Shown: piece after piece, positions 10,463-20,925 of the stretch
Layout: every line of letters starts with the position of its first letter
Position numbering within the stretch: the stretch's first letter is position 1
NCBI RefSeq assembly: GCF_000236905.1
Contig: NC_016521.1
Span: 744,001-808,000, forward strand
Direction of reading: 5' to 3'
Origin: Tetrapisispora phaffii CBS 4417
Taxonomy: Eukaryota > Ascomycota > Saccharomycetes > Saccharomycetales > Saccharomycetaceae
DNA length: 64,000 nucleotides
The notes under the pieces: generated by a model
The model's input: only the letters and a program-made list of their open reading frames with translations
Told to the model about the DNA's origin: nothing
Database searches by the model: none
Position numbers and translations under genes: made by a program

Positions 10463-10857
10463 TCAAACGCAAAATATAAGCCATTTGAATGCTTATTTCC
10501 TGAAAACAATAGTCCCACAAAGAACTCTTCCTTTGAATGTTCAGATTATTATAGTTGCCTTAGTATATTAATGACTAACAATCAAATATAGTATTCTATT
10601 TGGGATGTACAGTGTTAGTAGCCAGGGTCTCTCTTATTTATGTTATTATTAAAAAACTGGAAATAATAAATGGGGGCGATGATGAGATATGCGACATTCG
10701 CTAACATATATGAAATATTACACATTATTATCGTATGAAAATTAGTTTCATATTATAACTATTTATGAATATTTATTAAATTTGTAATGTAATTATAACA
10801 TAATTACAAGTATATTGACTATATACAAGTCATTATATAGTATGATTGTCCTTATGT
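10463..10857. other. Intergenic region between STE5 3' end and ARP10 5' end
   Basis: These 395 bases are AT-rich and contain the ARP10 promoter and the STE5 terminator region. No gene or clear motif is seen. In the S. cerevisiae map TMS1 and SPO71 lie between these two genes; no trace of either is visible here. Confidence 0.5.
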
Positions 10858-13395
10858 TCACGATGAAATCGTTAGTGGCGAGTCCCTTGTTGAGGGAGTT
10901 GCCGTTCCAAGTAGTATTGTTGTTAGTGATTCTAAATCTGAAGCGCTGTCATTTGGATCTAATAATAGCGTCGGTGTCGTGGACCTACTTATTGTATTGT
11001 TTTTGTTAATTGCAAAATCAACAGTATCTTCATCTTGTCCATAGACAATGTCAAAGGTGAAACACAGTGATTCTAATAGTAAATTCCAGTTATTGATTTC
11101 TAATAATTCTTGAATTTCTTCAGAGTAATCAATATTTAAAAAACCTACATGAACTTTTAGTTGATGTACCTTTTTCCTACCCAAACCATTGAATTTATCA
11201 AAATCCATAAAGAGGATCGATTCTGTCTCATCCATTTTTGTATTTGAGATTACCGAAACACCTAGCGATGTTTTGACACCATCTGGGTACAATTCACTCA
11301 ACAACCAAGATGGTGAAAAAGAAGTGGAACCCTTAATTTGACTTAAATCTTTAAAATAATCAGTTCCATTAACAATATCCTTTGTCGGTACGATTTTGAT
11401 GACCTTACTATGATTATCAACAAAGCACATATGTAAATCCGAGTAATTAAGAGTTAATGCCCTAATAGTGTTTTTGATGACTAGTTCTTCCCCTTGGTTT
11501 AACTTTCTAAAATCTATTTGTACCACGAGAAGTAGATTTTCAGGTTTTTTCATTTTCATAGATATAATGGAACTAAATGAGGTCACTACAGACATCAAAC
11601 TATCAACTGTAAAGTCCGTGGTACCAGTTGTTGGCATGCAAACACTTCTTCTTAGTATAGTTCCTGTCGATTCATTGTCTAGATGGGTAACTTCGACGAT
11701 TTTATTATTATTAACCAGAGCAAAAAATGTTGCATTTGAAGTGTCAGCGTCAGAATTTTTCAAAACTGGGGGTAGTTCTAGTGTCGAGGTGAAATGTTTA
11801 CAATTAAAGGTAAATGTCAGATCTAATAAACCTGAAATCCATTTTTCAATAATTGAACTTGTGTTTGTCTTCAAATTTTCTGTTAGATATAAATATGAGG
11901 AAACTGGATTAGTTTCTGCGGAGAATTTGATTTTAAGTACAGACGAATCAATAGTTTCGATAACGAAACCTTCACCCAGATTAAATACTGTAACGTTACC
12001 GAAATTATCATTAGATGTCGCTAAAATATGAGAAGCAGTATCTTCATTTGACTTGCTAGATTTTGAAAGTATTATAGATTTCTCAAATAGGAAACAATTC
12101 CCGGCTGAATATTCAGTGCCATTGAATGATGTTGAAAAAGTGTCAACTAACCTTAATAGACCATGATCTTCATCAAACTGAGATTTCTTAAGCTTATCAG
12201 GGAAGTCTGACAAAAGACTTTCAGTAAAAAATGATCTTAATATTGGAATTGAATTATCACTTTGTTCCGACTCAACATAATTTTCCTGTGCATCCAATGT
12301 TTCTACTGAATGTAGAGATTGTGTTTCTAGATTAGAACTGATTATTTGTGGAGAGGCATATATTGTGCTTCCTATTCTTGACTTCTTATTATCCAGCACA
12401 GTGTTTACCGGTAAGACACCAATTGGTTTAACGAAAGGAAGACCATCTAACCCGGATAGTCTGGAATCGTTTGCTCTCGTAAATAGTGATATTGGTGATG
12501 AAGTTCTTGAATTTGGAAATTTATGAATTTTTTCTAACCGTTGAATAGGCGACAGCTTCGCTGACATTGTTTCATTAACCATCTGAGAATCAATCTCAAT
12601 AGACTGTTCAATTGGACTCATACTATTATTCAATAAGAAATTTGACATCAGCTTATCTTTAATTTCTTCACTCACAGGTATACATCTCTTAGATGACTTA
12701 TTCGCCAAAAGACATGATTGGCATTTAGGAAATAGCGAGTAGTTATTATTAACGTCGTAGTCGGAACTGTTTCCAAAAGATATTGTCAAACAGTCTTCAT
12801 GAATTGGATGACCACATGTCAATTCTATAATTTTTTCACCTGGCGCTCTGTTAGAGACAAATTCATTACATAGGGTACATGTTGCATTGATAAAAGATTT
12901 CTTATTCCTGTGACCTTCACTGTTGCTATTATGTGGTTTCTGAAGCTCCGATGATAAATTAGTCAAAGAATTACTTTTCTTAGAACTATTAACAGTACCG
13001 CTGATAGTACCTGATGTTGAACTATAAGATAAATGTTCCTTCTTTGGATTGAAAAGGATAGATGACGGTCTGGGCAGAGAAGATTGTCTTTCTGGAAAAG
13101 CTTTTAATGGACTCAATTCATTCAGTTTCGGTAATGGAGGTGGTTTCCTTTTCGTTGAGTTTTCAAACTCCACAGGATGTTTAATTTTTTCCTTCCTGTC
13201 ATATTTTTTTGGTTTATTAAAACCAAACTTCCAATTCTTGTTCTTTATGAATGAGGACGGGGATATTTTTTCCATTGAATGGAGGAACGTTTGACTCTCC
13301 GGAGTTTTCAAATGAGTCGAAGCTTCACCAGTTTCGACATTAATGTATTGGTGAATCACTTGCTCATTTTCCAATGGAACTAGAGTAGAAATCAT
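10858..13395 (-). CDS. STE5: Ste5, scaffold of the mating MAP kinase cascade
   Basis: The start is taken at the ATG complementary to 13393-13395, because the codon five positions upstream is GTG; this gives 845 residues (917 in S. cerevisiae). A basic N-terminal segment (KNWKFGFNKPKKYDRKEK) stands where the membrane-binding PM helix lies. A RING-H2 domain at about 173-228 runs from CTLCNEF through CGHPIHEDC to CQSC and would bind G-beta (Ste4). A PH-like domain follows near 412-520 (GLLRLVDTFS to IIEKWISGLLDL), then a von Willebrand A-like domain that presents Fus3 to Ste7 (LLVVQIDFRKLNQGEELVI, SWLLSELYPDG, ILFMDFDKF). The long acidic C-terminal tail known from S. cerevisiae is shorter here. 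Ste5 binds Ste11, Ste7 and Fus3 at the membrane after pheromone. Confidence 0.93.
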   Translation of the reverse strand: MISTLVPLENEQVIHQYINVETGEASTHLKTPESQTFLHSMEKISPSSFIKNKNWKFGFNKPKKYDRKEKIKHPVEFENSTKRKPPPLPKLNELSPLKAFPERQSSLPRPSSILFNPKKEHLSYSSTSGTISGTVNSSKKSNSLTNLSSELQKPHNSNSEGHRNKKSFINATCTLCNEFVSNRAPGEKIIELTCGHPIHEDCLTISFGNSSDYDVNNNYSLFPKCQSCLLANKSSKRCIPVSEEIKDKLMSNFLLNNSMSPIEQSIEIDSQMVNETMSAKLSPIQRLEKIHKFPNSRTSSPISLFTRANDSRLSGLDGLPFVKPIGVLPVNTVLDNKKSRIGSTIYASPQIISSNLETQSLHSVETLDAQENYVESEQSDNSIPILRSFFTESLLSDFPDKLKKSQFDEDHGLLRLVDTFSTSFNGTEYSAGNCFLFEKSIILSKSSKSNEDTASHILATSNDNFGNVTVFNLGEGFVIETIDSSVLKIKFSAETNPVSSYLYLTENLKTNTSSIIEKWISGLLDLTFTFNCKHFTSTLELPPVLKNSDADTSNATFFALVNNNKIVEVTHLDNESTGTILRRSVCMPTTGTTDFTVDSLMSVVTSFSSIISMKMKKPENLLLVVQIDFRKLNQGEELVIKNTIRALTLNYSDLHMCFVDNHSKVIKIVPTKDIVNGTDYFKDLSQIKGSTSFSPSWLLSELYPDGVKTSLGVSVISNTKMDETESILFMDFDKFNGLGRKKVHQLKVHVGFLNIDYSEEIQELLEINNWNLLLESLCFTFDIVYGQDEDTVDFAINKNNTISRSTTPTLLLDPNDSASDLESLTTILLGTATPSTRDSPLTISS

Positions 13396-14006
13396 GTTTC
13401 GTTGGTACACATAAGATCTATTTTTTTTCTTTCGATATTTTCAGTTCAAATGAAATGACAAAATAATTGCAAGAGGAGAAACTTTATATTGTTAAAAGAA
13501 AAGGAAACAACGTCTTGTTATTAAATCCTAACCGATTTTTCAGTTTGTTGTTCTAGTACCAACAAGTTAACAAGACTCCAAGAACATACACTGACATAGG
13601 GAGCATTCGATACAGTCAGTACTGCATCTATATTTATGATATATTTATATAAATCGAAGATATAAAAAAAATGTCAAGCATAGATTGGATGCCTGCCAGA
13701 AGCAGACAATCCTTCCATAGTTTTTTCTGTAAGATTATGAAGGAATATTAGAGTTTAAAAATGCCTTGGACAATATGCAAATATGTGGTAATGTGTCTAT
13801 TCTCATTTATATTTGACAACTAAAGTCCAGATTTGACCGAAAACAGTGATATATTTTTTAGTCTAACCGGTTGAGATAACGAACAATGAAAAAGGTATAG
13901 AAAATGTTTCATAATTGTTATTGTTAGCTATTTATCAAACAGAAATCTCGGATGATGTAGATCTTTACATTCCTAAAAATCCGGAACTCGGGCATTCAAA
14001 TGCGCA

Positions 14007-14045
14007 GCAAGAAGAGTTGGAATCTCCTACGTAAACTCTTGTTGC
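14007..14045. other. Stem-loop in STE5-ARX1 gap
   Basis: Arms 14007-14018 and 14034-14045 pair at 11 of 12 positions around a 15-base loop. It lies in the least AT-rich part of the gap. It may be part of a structured RNA or a chance fold. Confidence 0.4.
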
Positions 14046-14883
14046 CTTGAAAAGACAGAGATAAATCGCCGTGGCAAGATGTGGAACTAGATGGTCGTGT
14101 TAAAAATTGCATCTCTCACCTTTTCCTTTTCTGCCTTTATTACCTTATTCGTTGCGGGTCTGGCTAAAATGGATGAATACATGAGAAAAAGAAAGGATTC
14201 TCAATTGGCTCTGTGAAAAATAACCTAAACAGGAAATTCTTTAGAATACTATAATATTTGGTGACCGCTTCCAGTTCTGAGGTTTAATCATGCGTGCTTG
14301 TGTTTCTGTCCATTTATTGCGCCGCAAACAACCACGGACAACAGTGACAGTGAGCTAGGTTTACCTGCAGTGGCAAATCGTCTTGTTTTTTTTCTTTTTT
14401 CTTTTTCTCTGTTTACCAAATGCATATGCTATTTTTCCCAAGGTGAGTGGTACATGTGTTTGCCAGTGATACTATTTTAACTTTACGTCGCTCTTTTTAC
14501 ACAGGTTCATATAACAGAAAGCCGCTATGCTCGTCGGATTAACAGAGCACATCCAAAACAAGTTCATTATATACGTATTTTTGTATTTGTTATCATTTCC
14601 TTTTATGTATACTTGTTTACCTGGTAACAAATAAATAGCGATTGGATACAGTATACCCTGACACAGAAGTGTCTATCTATAGACTTCAGGTCGTTTTTGG
14701 GTTATAAAAGATCTTGACTACTAGAAGCGATACAGTAACTGAGTTATTATTGTTTACACCCGTATGTGTTTTTCTAAACCTCACAAAACGGGATCATATA
14801 TACGACCCATCGCTAGTAATACTCTTGCTCTCTTGCACAAGTTATACTAAAAAATGATAAAGTTCAATGAGGTGAATATATGC

Positions 14884-14896
14884 ACACCCATACACA
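14884..14896 (+). promoter_or_regulatory. Perfect Rap1 consensus match
   Basis: ACACCCATACACA fits ACACCCRYACAYM at every position. It lies about 0.9 kb upstream of ARX1 and 1.5 kb upstream of STE5. A weaker relative, ACACCCGTATGT, lies about 130 bases to the left (14756-14767). Its target is unclear. Confidence 0.45.
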
Positions 14897-15520
14897 CAGC
14901 TGTACGCGTGACATTAAACACACGGTGTCAGGACGTATGGTGGGAGGAAATGCGTAGCGCGCTAAGGGTGAACAATCCCACTCAACTACGCGATACTGAC
15001 TTTATACAAACATATATGAACGAGCTTTTAGTTATTATTTTCCCAAATTGTGAACAATGTAAACAGCAATCCAGACTTAATATCTACTCTTCAATAGTAC
15101 TAAAGACAAGCGAATTGCAAGACAGATAGTTCAGATAGGCCAGCAGTTGCAGTTGTAGTTGGACACACTTCCATGTTTACTAAACTGGTTATCGAATCCA
15201 TCAGTAGTTACATCTCACGTAAATATATATTACTTTTAAGTTAAAAATGCTTATGTAGCATGACTTCCCAACAAGCTGGTGAACAATAAATAACACCATC
15301 AACAAAGAGGAGGCATGCATGCCATCGGACACTGTCGCAACACAAAAACCAAACAGCATTAACAGGGTAACCGTAGCGGGGTAAGAAGAGTTTGCCAATT
15401 TGTTTTTCGATGTCAATTTGAAAAAAATCGTACACGATGATATAAAAATATTCTTGGAAGAAAATTTTTTTCCATCACAGTAAGAAAACGTTGCTTTGAC
15501 GTTAATAATGATGATGATAT

Positions 15521-15530
15521 TGAAAAATTT
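15521..15530 (+). promoter_or_regulatory. RRPE-like element of ARX1
   Basis: TGAAAAATTT matches the core of the rRNA-processing element (TGAAAAATTTT). It is followed 11 bases later by a PAC array, the order usual in ribosome-biogenesis promoters, where Stb3 binds RRPE and Dot6/Tod6 bind PAC. Confidence 0.65.
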
Positions 15531-15541
15531 AACTGCAATTT

Positions 15542-15566
15542 GAGATGAGATGAGATGAGATGAGCT
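15542..15566 (+). promoter_or_regulatory. Four overlapping PAC elements in the ARX1 promoter
   Basis: A five-base unit repeats so that the PAC consensus GMGATGAGMT is met four times, at 15542, 15547, 15552 and 15557 (three GAGATGAGAT, one GAGATGAGCT). The array ends 247 bases before the ARX1 start. PAC is bound by the repressors Dot6/Tod6 under TOR control. A tandem array fits strong ribosome-biogenesis-type regulation of this pre-60S factor. Confidence 0.75.
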
Positions 15567-15712
15567 GGAATCTATAATGATTAGATGAGTTTAATAGAGG
15601 ATTGTGGTGTTATCGTTATAGTATTTTAGAGTATGTATCAATAGTATATACGTTCCTTGTAATGATTAATATATATATAGTTCCGATTGATATTGGAGAA
15701 GGTTTCTTTATT

Positions 15713-15719
15713 TGACTCA
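15713..15719 (+). promoter_or_regulatory. Gcn4-type site upstream of ARX1
   Basis: TGACTCA is the full Gcn4 palindrome core, 94 bases before the ARX1 ATG. A single 7-base match is only suggestive. Confidence 0.3.
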
Positions 15720-15813
15720 AGACAGGACTAGTATCTATTTTGCACATACCAAAATATATATCTAAATATATAGATATCCATTCTCGAAAGACTTTTTATT
15801 TTGTGCATTCATC

Positions 15814-17583
15814 ATGGCTCTAGCTATTTCTCACGAGGACACCCAGATTTTGCTGAAGGACAAAAATGTTATACAGGAATCTGTCTTAGATAAATATAGA
15901 ACTGCAGGCCAAGTCGTGCAAACTGCCTTGAAATATATCACTGGATTGATTAACGATTCTTATCATTACAAGAAATCAAAAGTGTTATCTATTTCTGAAC
16001 TATGTTTGCTTACTGATTCATTCATCCTAAACTGTTTATCTCAATTTTATACAAACAAAGTCAATGAAAAAGGTATTGCTTTCCCAACTTCTATTGATGT
16101 TAACCAAATTAGTAACGGTTGGTCTCCAGAAATTGAAGATTCTGAAAACTTAAAACATTGGAATAGAAATTTGAAAGATACAGAACTACAATCCACCGTC
16201 ACTGGTCTATTAAACGAAGGCGATGTTGTTAAAATCACCTTAGGTGTTCACATCGATGGTTATACTTCCCAAGTCTCTCACACTATGATCATATACCCAG
16301 TTGATGAAACCAATACCAAGCCAACTGGTCCATTATTAGGTGGTAAAGCCGATGCTGTTGCCGCTGCTCACATTGCTGTTGAAACTGTAAACTCGCTATT
16401 GAACTGTGCTTTAACTCCAGAAAAATTACCTCCAACTTTAGGTTCTTCTGCTCAAAGCATAAACGGTCAATTACTTAGATCAGTCGTGGACACCATTGCT
16501 CGCTCATACAACTGTTGCGTTGTTCCAGGTTCCCGTATTCGTAGAGTTAGAAGATTCTTAGCTGGTCAAAACGAAGGTATCGTTGCCGAAAGAGATTTCA
16601 AAGGTGTTGTATGGGCAGAATCTCACCAAGAAGCTGAATTAGTTTCTCAATCCGATTCTGTCAAGGATTTATCAATAATCGAACGTGGTCACTCCGAATT
16701 AACTAATGCTTCTGCTATCCCAACCGACCAATTCGTGGTCCAAGCTGGTGAGGCTTATTTAGTTGATATTAAAATGGCTTCTTTAGAAAAGTGTCCAAAG
16801 AGAGGTCTAGTCACATTAGAAACTATTGATAAGTTTACTGGTAAAACTGATAATGTTAATAGTTTAATCGCTAGACCAACCATATTTGTTAGAGATTATG
16901 CACACACTCATATTTTAAAGTTGAAAACATCTAAACAATTATTATCCAAGATCGATAAACAAGGTGTCTACCCATTAAAATTATCTAACTTATCAAAGCT
17001 TGCTTTGTCTAAGGATATTACTCCAGACGAATTGAATGAATTGAAAAGAGAATTAAGATCTTCAAGATTAGGTATGAATGAAATAGTCAATAACTTCTTA
17101 TGTATTGAAGCTCCAATTCAAGCTGCTAAATGGGTTCCCTGGGATCATATTTTAAAAGTTACAAATCCAAATGGTAACCTAAGTTACGATGCTACTGCTT
17201 CTTTAACTTTACCAGGACATGAATTGCCATTACCAAAGTTAGGCGTTTCAGCTTTGAAATTAAGACAATTGATGACTTCCAGTAAAGAAGCTCTTTCAAT
17301 TCCAGTTGCTCGTGAATCCAACACTATTTTATTATGTACTGATGATGTTTCTTCCGGTGAAGGTCCAGAATTATTGAAGTTAACTGGTGGAAGCAAGACT
17401 TGTCCACCAAGTTGGGTTCATTCCAAGTATGAATTAGATCCTCAAGATTCAATTGTTCAAGGTATTTTCCAACTGGCGTCATTATCTAAGGATAAGAGAT
17501 TCGGTTTATCATCTAGAGAAACACAGCCAATGAAGAATCTACATAATAACACTAAGTCTGCATCTGATTCAATGCAAATGTAA
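15814..17583 (+). CDS. ARX1: Arx1, pre-60S nuclear export factor with methionine aminopeptidase fold
   Basis: The 589-residue protein is nearly the length of S. cerevisiae Arx1 (593). It begins MALAISHEDTQILLKDKNVIQESVLDKYRTAG and keeps the pita-bread peptidase fold: GDVVKITLGVHIDGYTSQVSHTMII, then AAHIAVETVNSLLNCALTPEK. The metal-ligand pattern of true methionine aminopeptidases is not preserved, as is known for Arx1 and Ebp1-type relatives, so it should be non-enzymatic. Arx1 joins late nuclear pre-60S particles near the polypeptide exit tunnel, interacts with nucleoporins, and is removed in the cytoplasm by Rei1, Jjj1 and Ssa. Codon use is clearly more biased than in most neighbours, in line with high expression. 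The promoter holds RRPE and a PAC array. Confidence 0.93.
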   Translation: MALAISHEDTQILLKDKNVIQESVLDKYRTAGQVVQTALKYITGLINDSYHYKKSKVLSISELCLLTDSFILNCLSQFYTNKVNEKGIAFPTSIDVNQISNGWSPEIEDSENLKHWNRNLKDTELQSTVTGLLNEGDVVKITLGVHIDGYTSQVSHTMIIYPVDETNTKPTGPLLGGKADAVAAAHIAVETVNSLLNCALTPEKLPPTLGSSAQSINGQLLRSVVDTIARSYNCCVVPGSRIRRVRRFLAGQNEGIVAERDFKGVVWAESHQEAELVSQSDSVKDLSIIERGHSELTNASAIPTDQFVVQAGEAYLVDIKMASLEKCPKRGLVTLETIDKFTGKTDNVNSLIARPTIFVRDYAHTHILKLKTSKQLLSKIDKQGVYPLKLSNLSKLALSKDITPDELNELKRELRSSRLGMNEIVNNFLCIEAPIQAAKWVPWDHILKVTNPNGNLSYDATASLTLPGHELPLPKLGVSALKLRQLMTSSKEALSIPVARESNTILLCTDDVSSGEGPELLKLTGGSKTCPPSWVHSKYELDPQDSIVQGIFQLASLSKDKRFGLSSRETQPMKNLHNNTKSASDSMQM

Positions 17584-18237
17584 TAACATATTCTTGCATG
17601 AAAGTTTTATAGTTTCAAATATATTGCCATAATCACTAAGATAGTATAAATTCAATTGTACATTATTTTTATTATAAAAATTAATTATTTTATCATTTGA
17701 CCGATCAATCATATAAATGTATATATGCCTGTAAACAAATTTAATTGATATGTTATTGTAAATAACTGAGAGTAATAAATTTTATGGGGTAATTGTTGGT
17801 TGCTTACAAATGAGCGTAATTTATATACTTAATTTAGATATAAACTATGCTATAATTGAATTTTGGAATTTTTTTATATTTAATATATTCATTAGCGACA
17901 CATAAGGTTATGTAAAATATAATAAAGATAATAGAAACTAGATATTAATGTAAATAAAATCCTTCAATGAACAAGATAAATAAACCTTTTCATTATAATC
18001 CTTACTCTATTAGTATTCTTTTAATTTTTTTTGCCGAAATGATTTATATTCACTCATAGTTTTTAATAATATATATACATCACTCATCAAAATAAATCTT
18101 CATAAATTAAAAAAAGCTGAGGAAAAATAAATGATCTAACAATATAAAGAGAATTATTATTATTATTATTATATAATAATATTAAATCATGTCGCATGTG
18201 CTCTATTTTTCTTTCAGATTTTAATATTTTTGCCTAC
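17584..18237. other. Convergent gap ARX1 / BMH
   Basis: These 654 bases are extremely AT-rich and include an ATT trinucleotide run near 18152-18172. TVP15 occupies this slot in S. cerevisiae chromosome IV; no remnant is visible. Confidence 0.5.
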
Positions 18238-19008
18238 TTATTTAGGAGCTTGAGCTTGAGCTTCATCAGATGGTTGTTCAGCTTGGTTAGATTCGGACAT
18301 GTCTGAGGTCCATAGAGTTAAGTTGTCTCTTAATAGTTGCATAATCAAAGCGCTATCCTTGTAAGATTCTTCAGATAAGGTATCTAATTCAGCAATAGCG
18401 TCATCAAAAGCTTGCTTAGCTAAGTGACAAGCCTTGTCTGGAGAGTTTTGAATTTCATAGTAGAAGACAGAGAAGTTCAAAGCCAAACCTAATCTAATTG
18501 GATGTGTTGGAGGTAGTTCAGTGGTGGCGATCTCGGAGGCAGTCTTATAGGCTTCTAAAGAAGAATCAGTGGCTTTGTCTCTGACATCTCCACTGGAGAA
18601 TTCAGCTAAGTAACGGTAGTAGTCACCCTTCATCTTGTAGTAGAAGACCTTGGATTCACCAGTGGTAGCATATGGAATTAAGTGAGAGTCTAAGACAGAT
18701 AAAATGTCATCTGAGATCTTAGTTAGTTCAGTTTCGATCTTGGAACGGTAAGTTCTAATCAAACTAACTTGATGTTCAGATTTTTCTTTAGATTCTTCTT
18801 TTTGTTCAATAGAGGAAACAATTCTCCAAGAAGCTCTTCTAGCACCAATGACGTTTTTATAAGCAACAGATAATAAGTTTCTTTCTTCAACAGATAGTTC
18901 TTGACCGGAAGAGGCAACAACCTTCATGTTTTCGACCATTTCTTCATATCTTTCGGCTTGTTCAGCTAATTTAGCTAAATAGACGGAATCTTCACGACTT
19001 TGAGACAT
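18238..19008 (-). CDS. BMH1/2: 14-3-3 protein (BMH1/BMH2 ortholog)
   Basis: This 256-residue protein is a typical 14-3-3: start [49 protein letters not shown], the phosphopeptide-groove segment YYRYLAEF, and the helix-nine block [12 protein letters not shown]. 14-3-3 dimers bind phosphoserine/threonine partners in nutrient, checkpoint and Ras/MAPK signalling. Both S. cerevisiae Bmh proteins, as I remember them, end in a glutamine-rich tail; here the tail is a short [16 protein letters not shown] without a Q run. Codon use is strongly biased, indicating abundance. Position alone cannot tell BMH1 from BMH2. It is convergent with ARX1. Confidence 0.95.
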   Translation of the reverse strand: MSQSREDSVYLAKLAEQAERYEEMVENMKVVASSGQELSVEERNLLSVAYKNVIGARRASWRIVSSIEQKEESKEKSEHQVSLIRTYRSKIETELTKISDDILSVLDSHLIPYATTGESKVFYYKMKGDYYRYLAEFSSGDVRDKATDSSLEAYKTASEIATTELPPTHPIRLGLALNFSVFYYEIQNSPDKACHLAKQAFDDAIAELDTLSEESYKDSALIMQLLRDNLTLWTSDMSESNQAEQPSDEAQAQAPK

Positions 19009-20917
19009 TATTATAGTATTTGTATTTGTATTTTATTGATTTGTTTTGTAAAGCACGTTGTTAAAAAAAATATATTAAATTTTTGAATAGATTTTATTTT
19101 TCTTCCTTTTAATAATGAATTAATATTTTTCGATATCTTAGAGTTAAAGGGAGGATATTAGTTGAGAAATAAAATTAAAACACTGGTAATAATAATAATA
19201 ATTTAATATCTATAATAAAATAATACTTTTGAAATTTGAGATAATATTTTTTTCAAATAAAAAATTTCAAATTAAATGATAATTGTTAGTAAAAACGGAC
19301 AAAAGAATTACAATTCAATGATATAAATTCGGTTAATGAATAAAATTTAATATAATCCAATTAATTGTACTCGAAATTATAATTTGGTTTATGTTTTTAT
19401 TTTTTTTTTTCTTGGAGAAGGGGTTGTTTACGCCATGAAAAAAAAGAAGATCAAAATTAGAGTTATTCCTAATATTTGTTATTTATATATATCCACAGTT
19501 CCAGTAATATTCTAAAAAATGAATTTTCAAAAAAAGAAAACACACATGAAAATTTGGGAAAATAAATAACAATAAAAATAATAACCCAAATTCTATAATC
19601 CCAAAAATTCTAAATAATTGGTAAATTTTAAAAAAAAAAAGAAAAAGAAATAAAAAGACTAATCATATCAAATTTGTCAAATTTCACTTCTAATTTTTTT
19701 TAAAACGGTTTCTCATTAAAATTTCGAAATATGTTAATATCCGAACAAAGAAAGAACCAAACAAATTTAAAAAAAACACTCATACAAATTATACTATAAC
19801 CACCAAGTATCTTTATAATTTTATCTCTATGGAATTTATTATAGTTTATTTGCATTTAGTGATTTGTTTATTTTCTAAGTTTGTTGGGTAGCAATGTAGG
19901 AAAAGAGCTACACAGAAAGACACATACCAGCTCCTTACTCTGAAAATAAAGAGAAGAAACGTTGAGCGAGGTCTTGCGCTGCGTGACTCTGTATTTCATG
20001 ATTTTGAATGACGAATGGGGGGTCTCCGCAGACAAACACCAATACAAAAGCAAATTAGTTTTTGAAGTTTTATGAAAAAGGTAACAATTGAGAGAATAAG
20101 CCGTACAATAAACATAGAGTCCTTGTACGTGTTCTTGTCAGAGCAGAAGTTCGAAATGGGTATTTGCACGGATGGAGAAATTGTTGCTAAGACCGGTACC
20201 GTAGAGAGAACGAGAACAGAAAGAAAAATCAAATAATAACGAACAACATGGTGACGTCCCGTCCCTACAATGATTTCTCACCATGGTTTTTTACTACTTC
20301 ATGTAATGCAATAGATCAATGTAAAGACTGTAAAATACAGCACAGTGAGATCATTTATTGTTTTTTCTTGTGTCCGTTCAGGTTTTCTCTCTCTTTCCCT
20401 TTTACAGTGAAGCAACATTGTAACAGTAAAATAATTATCACTTTGCCTCTTTTCCTTAAAAAAAAGAGGTATCAGGAAGAACCAATTAGAATAAAATTAA
20501 TAATTTGTGGTTCCACTATTTTCTGATACTCTGTTGTTGTAGTCAATTACTGTAATCCTTTCCGTTCCGGTTCCTCTGCTACTCTTTATCTCACGGGCAT
20601 CCACTATTTTTGACTTTCGTTTTTCTCTTTAAATTTTTTCCGTGTTTTCTGGCTTTGTTCGCGTTTTCATTACCAATCAGAAATGGTGAAATAAAAGCGA
20701 ATAAGAATGAAAAACAGATTCTGGTAAATCAGCATAGCAATGTATGATTTACATGACTATAATGCGTTGTGGTACCTATTGTTGTCACTACTGTACTCTC
20801 TTATCATATCATAAAATTGGAAATGAAATCTATTATTTGCCACCCTGATAATCAAATAAGAAATAAAAGAAAAAACATTAACGGTCAAAAGGAAAACCCA
20901 CGAAAATAAATCATGCG

Positions 20918-20925
20918 CACGTGAC
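20918..20925 (-). promoter_or_regulatory. Cbf1-type E-box
   Basis: CACGTGAC on the plus strand is GTCACGTG on the minus strand, a full match to the Cbf1/CDEI core. No centromere CDEIII sequence follows at the needed distance, so an ordinary promoter site is more likely. Confidence 0.35.

Larger units (their letters stand above)
13396..15813. other. 2.4-kb divergent gap between STE5 and ARX1
   Basis: No gene can be supported. The centre (about 13930-15150) looks less AT-rich than other gaps and contains a strong stem-loop at 14007-14045 and a perfect Rap1-type site at 14884-14896. The ARX1-proximal end carries RRPE, PAC and Gcn4-type sites, listed separately. An ATG-initiated frame at 14854-15129 (91 codons) overlaps the Rap1 site, has no recognisable similarity and is not called. 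Confidence 0.6.

Noticed and set aside
13905..13911. Single pheromone response element (TGTTTCA) upstream of STE5
   Set aside because: One 7-base match about 510 bases from the start is expected by chance, and functional elements usually occur in pairs.
14854..15129. 91-codon open frame in the STE5-ARX1 gap
   Set aside because: It starts with ATG but has no recognisable domain, lies over the Rap1-type site and shows no clear yeast codon bias. No homolog can be argued from sequence.
15201..15435. Two overlapping minus-strand frames (Cys-rich and hydrophobic)
   Set aside because: They start at TTG and GTG rather than ATG and overlap in different frames; the upstream ATG leads into a stop.
20248..20526. 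92-codon open frame upstream of BMH
   Set aside because: The product is dominated by Phe, Ile, Cys and Lys from pyrimidine-rich DNA and looks like chance translation.
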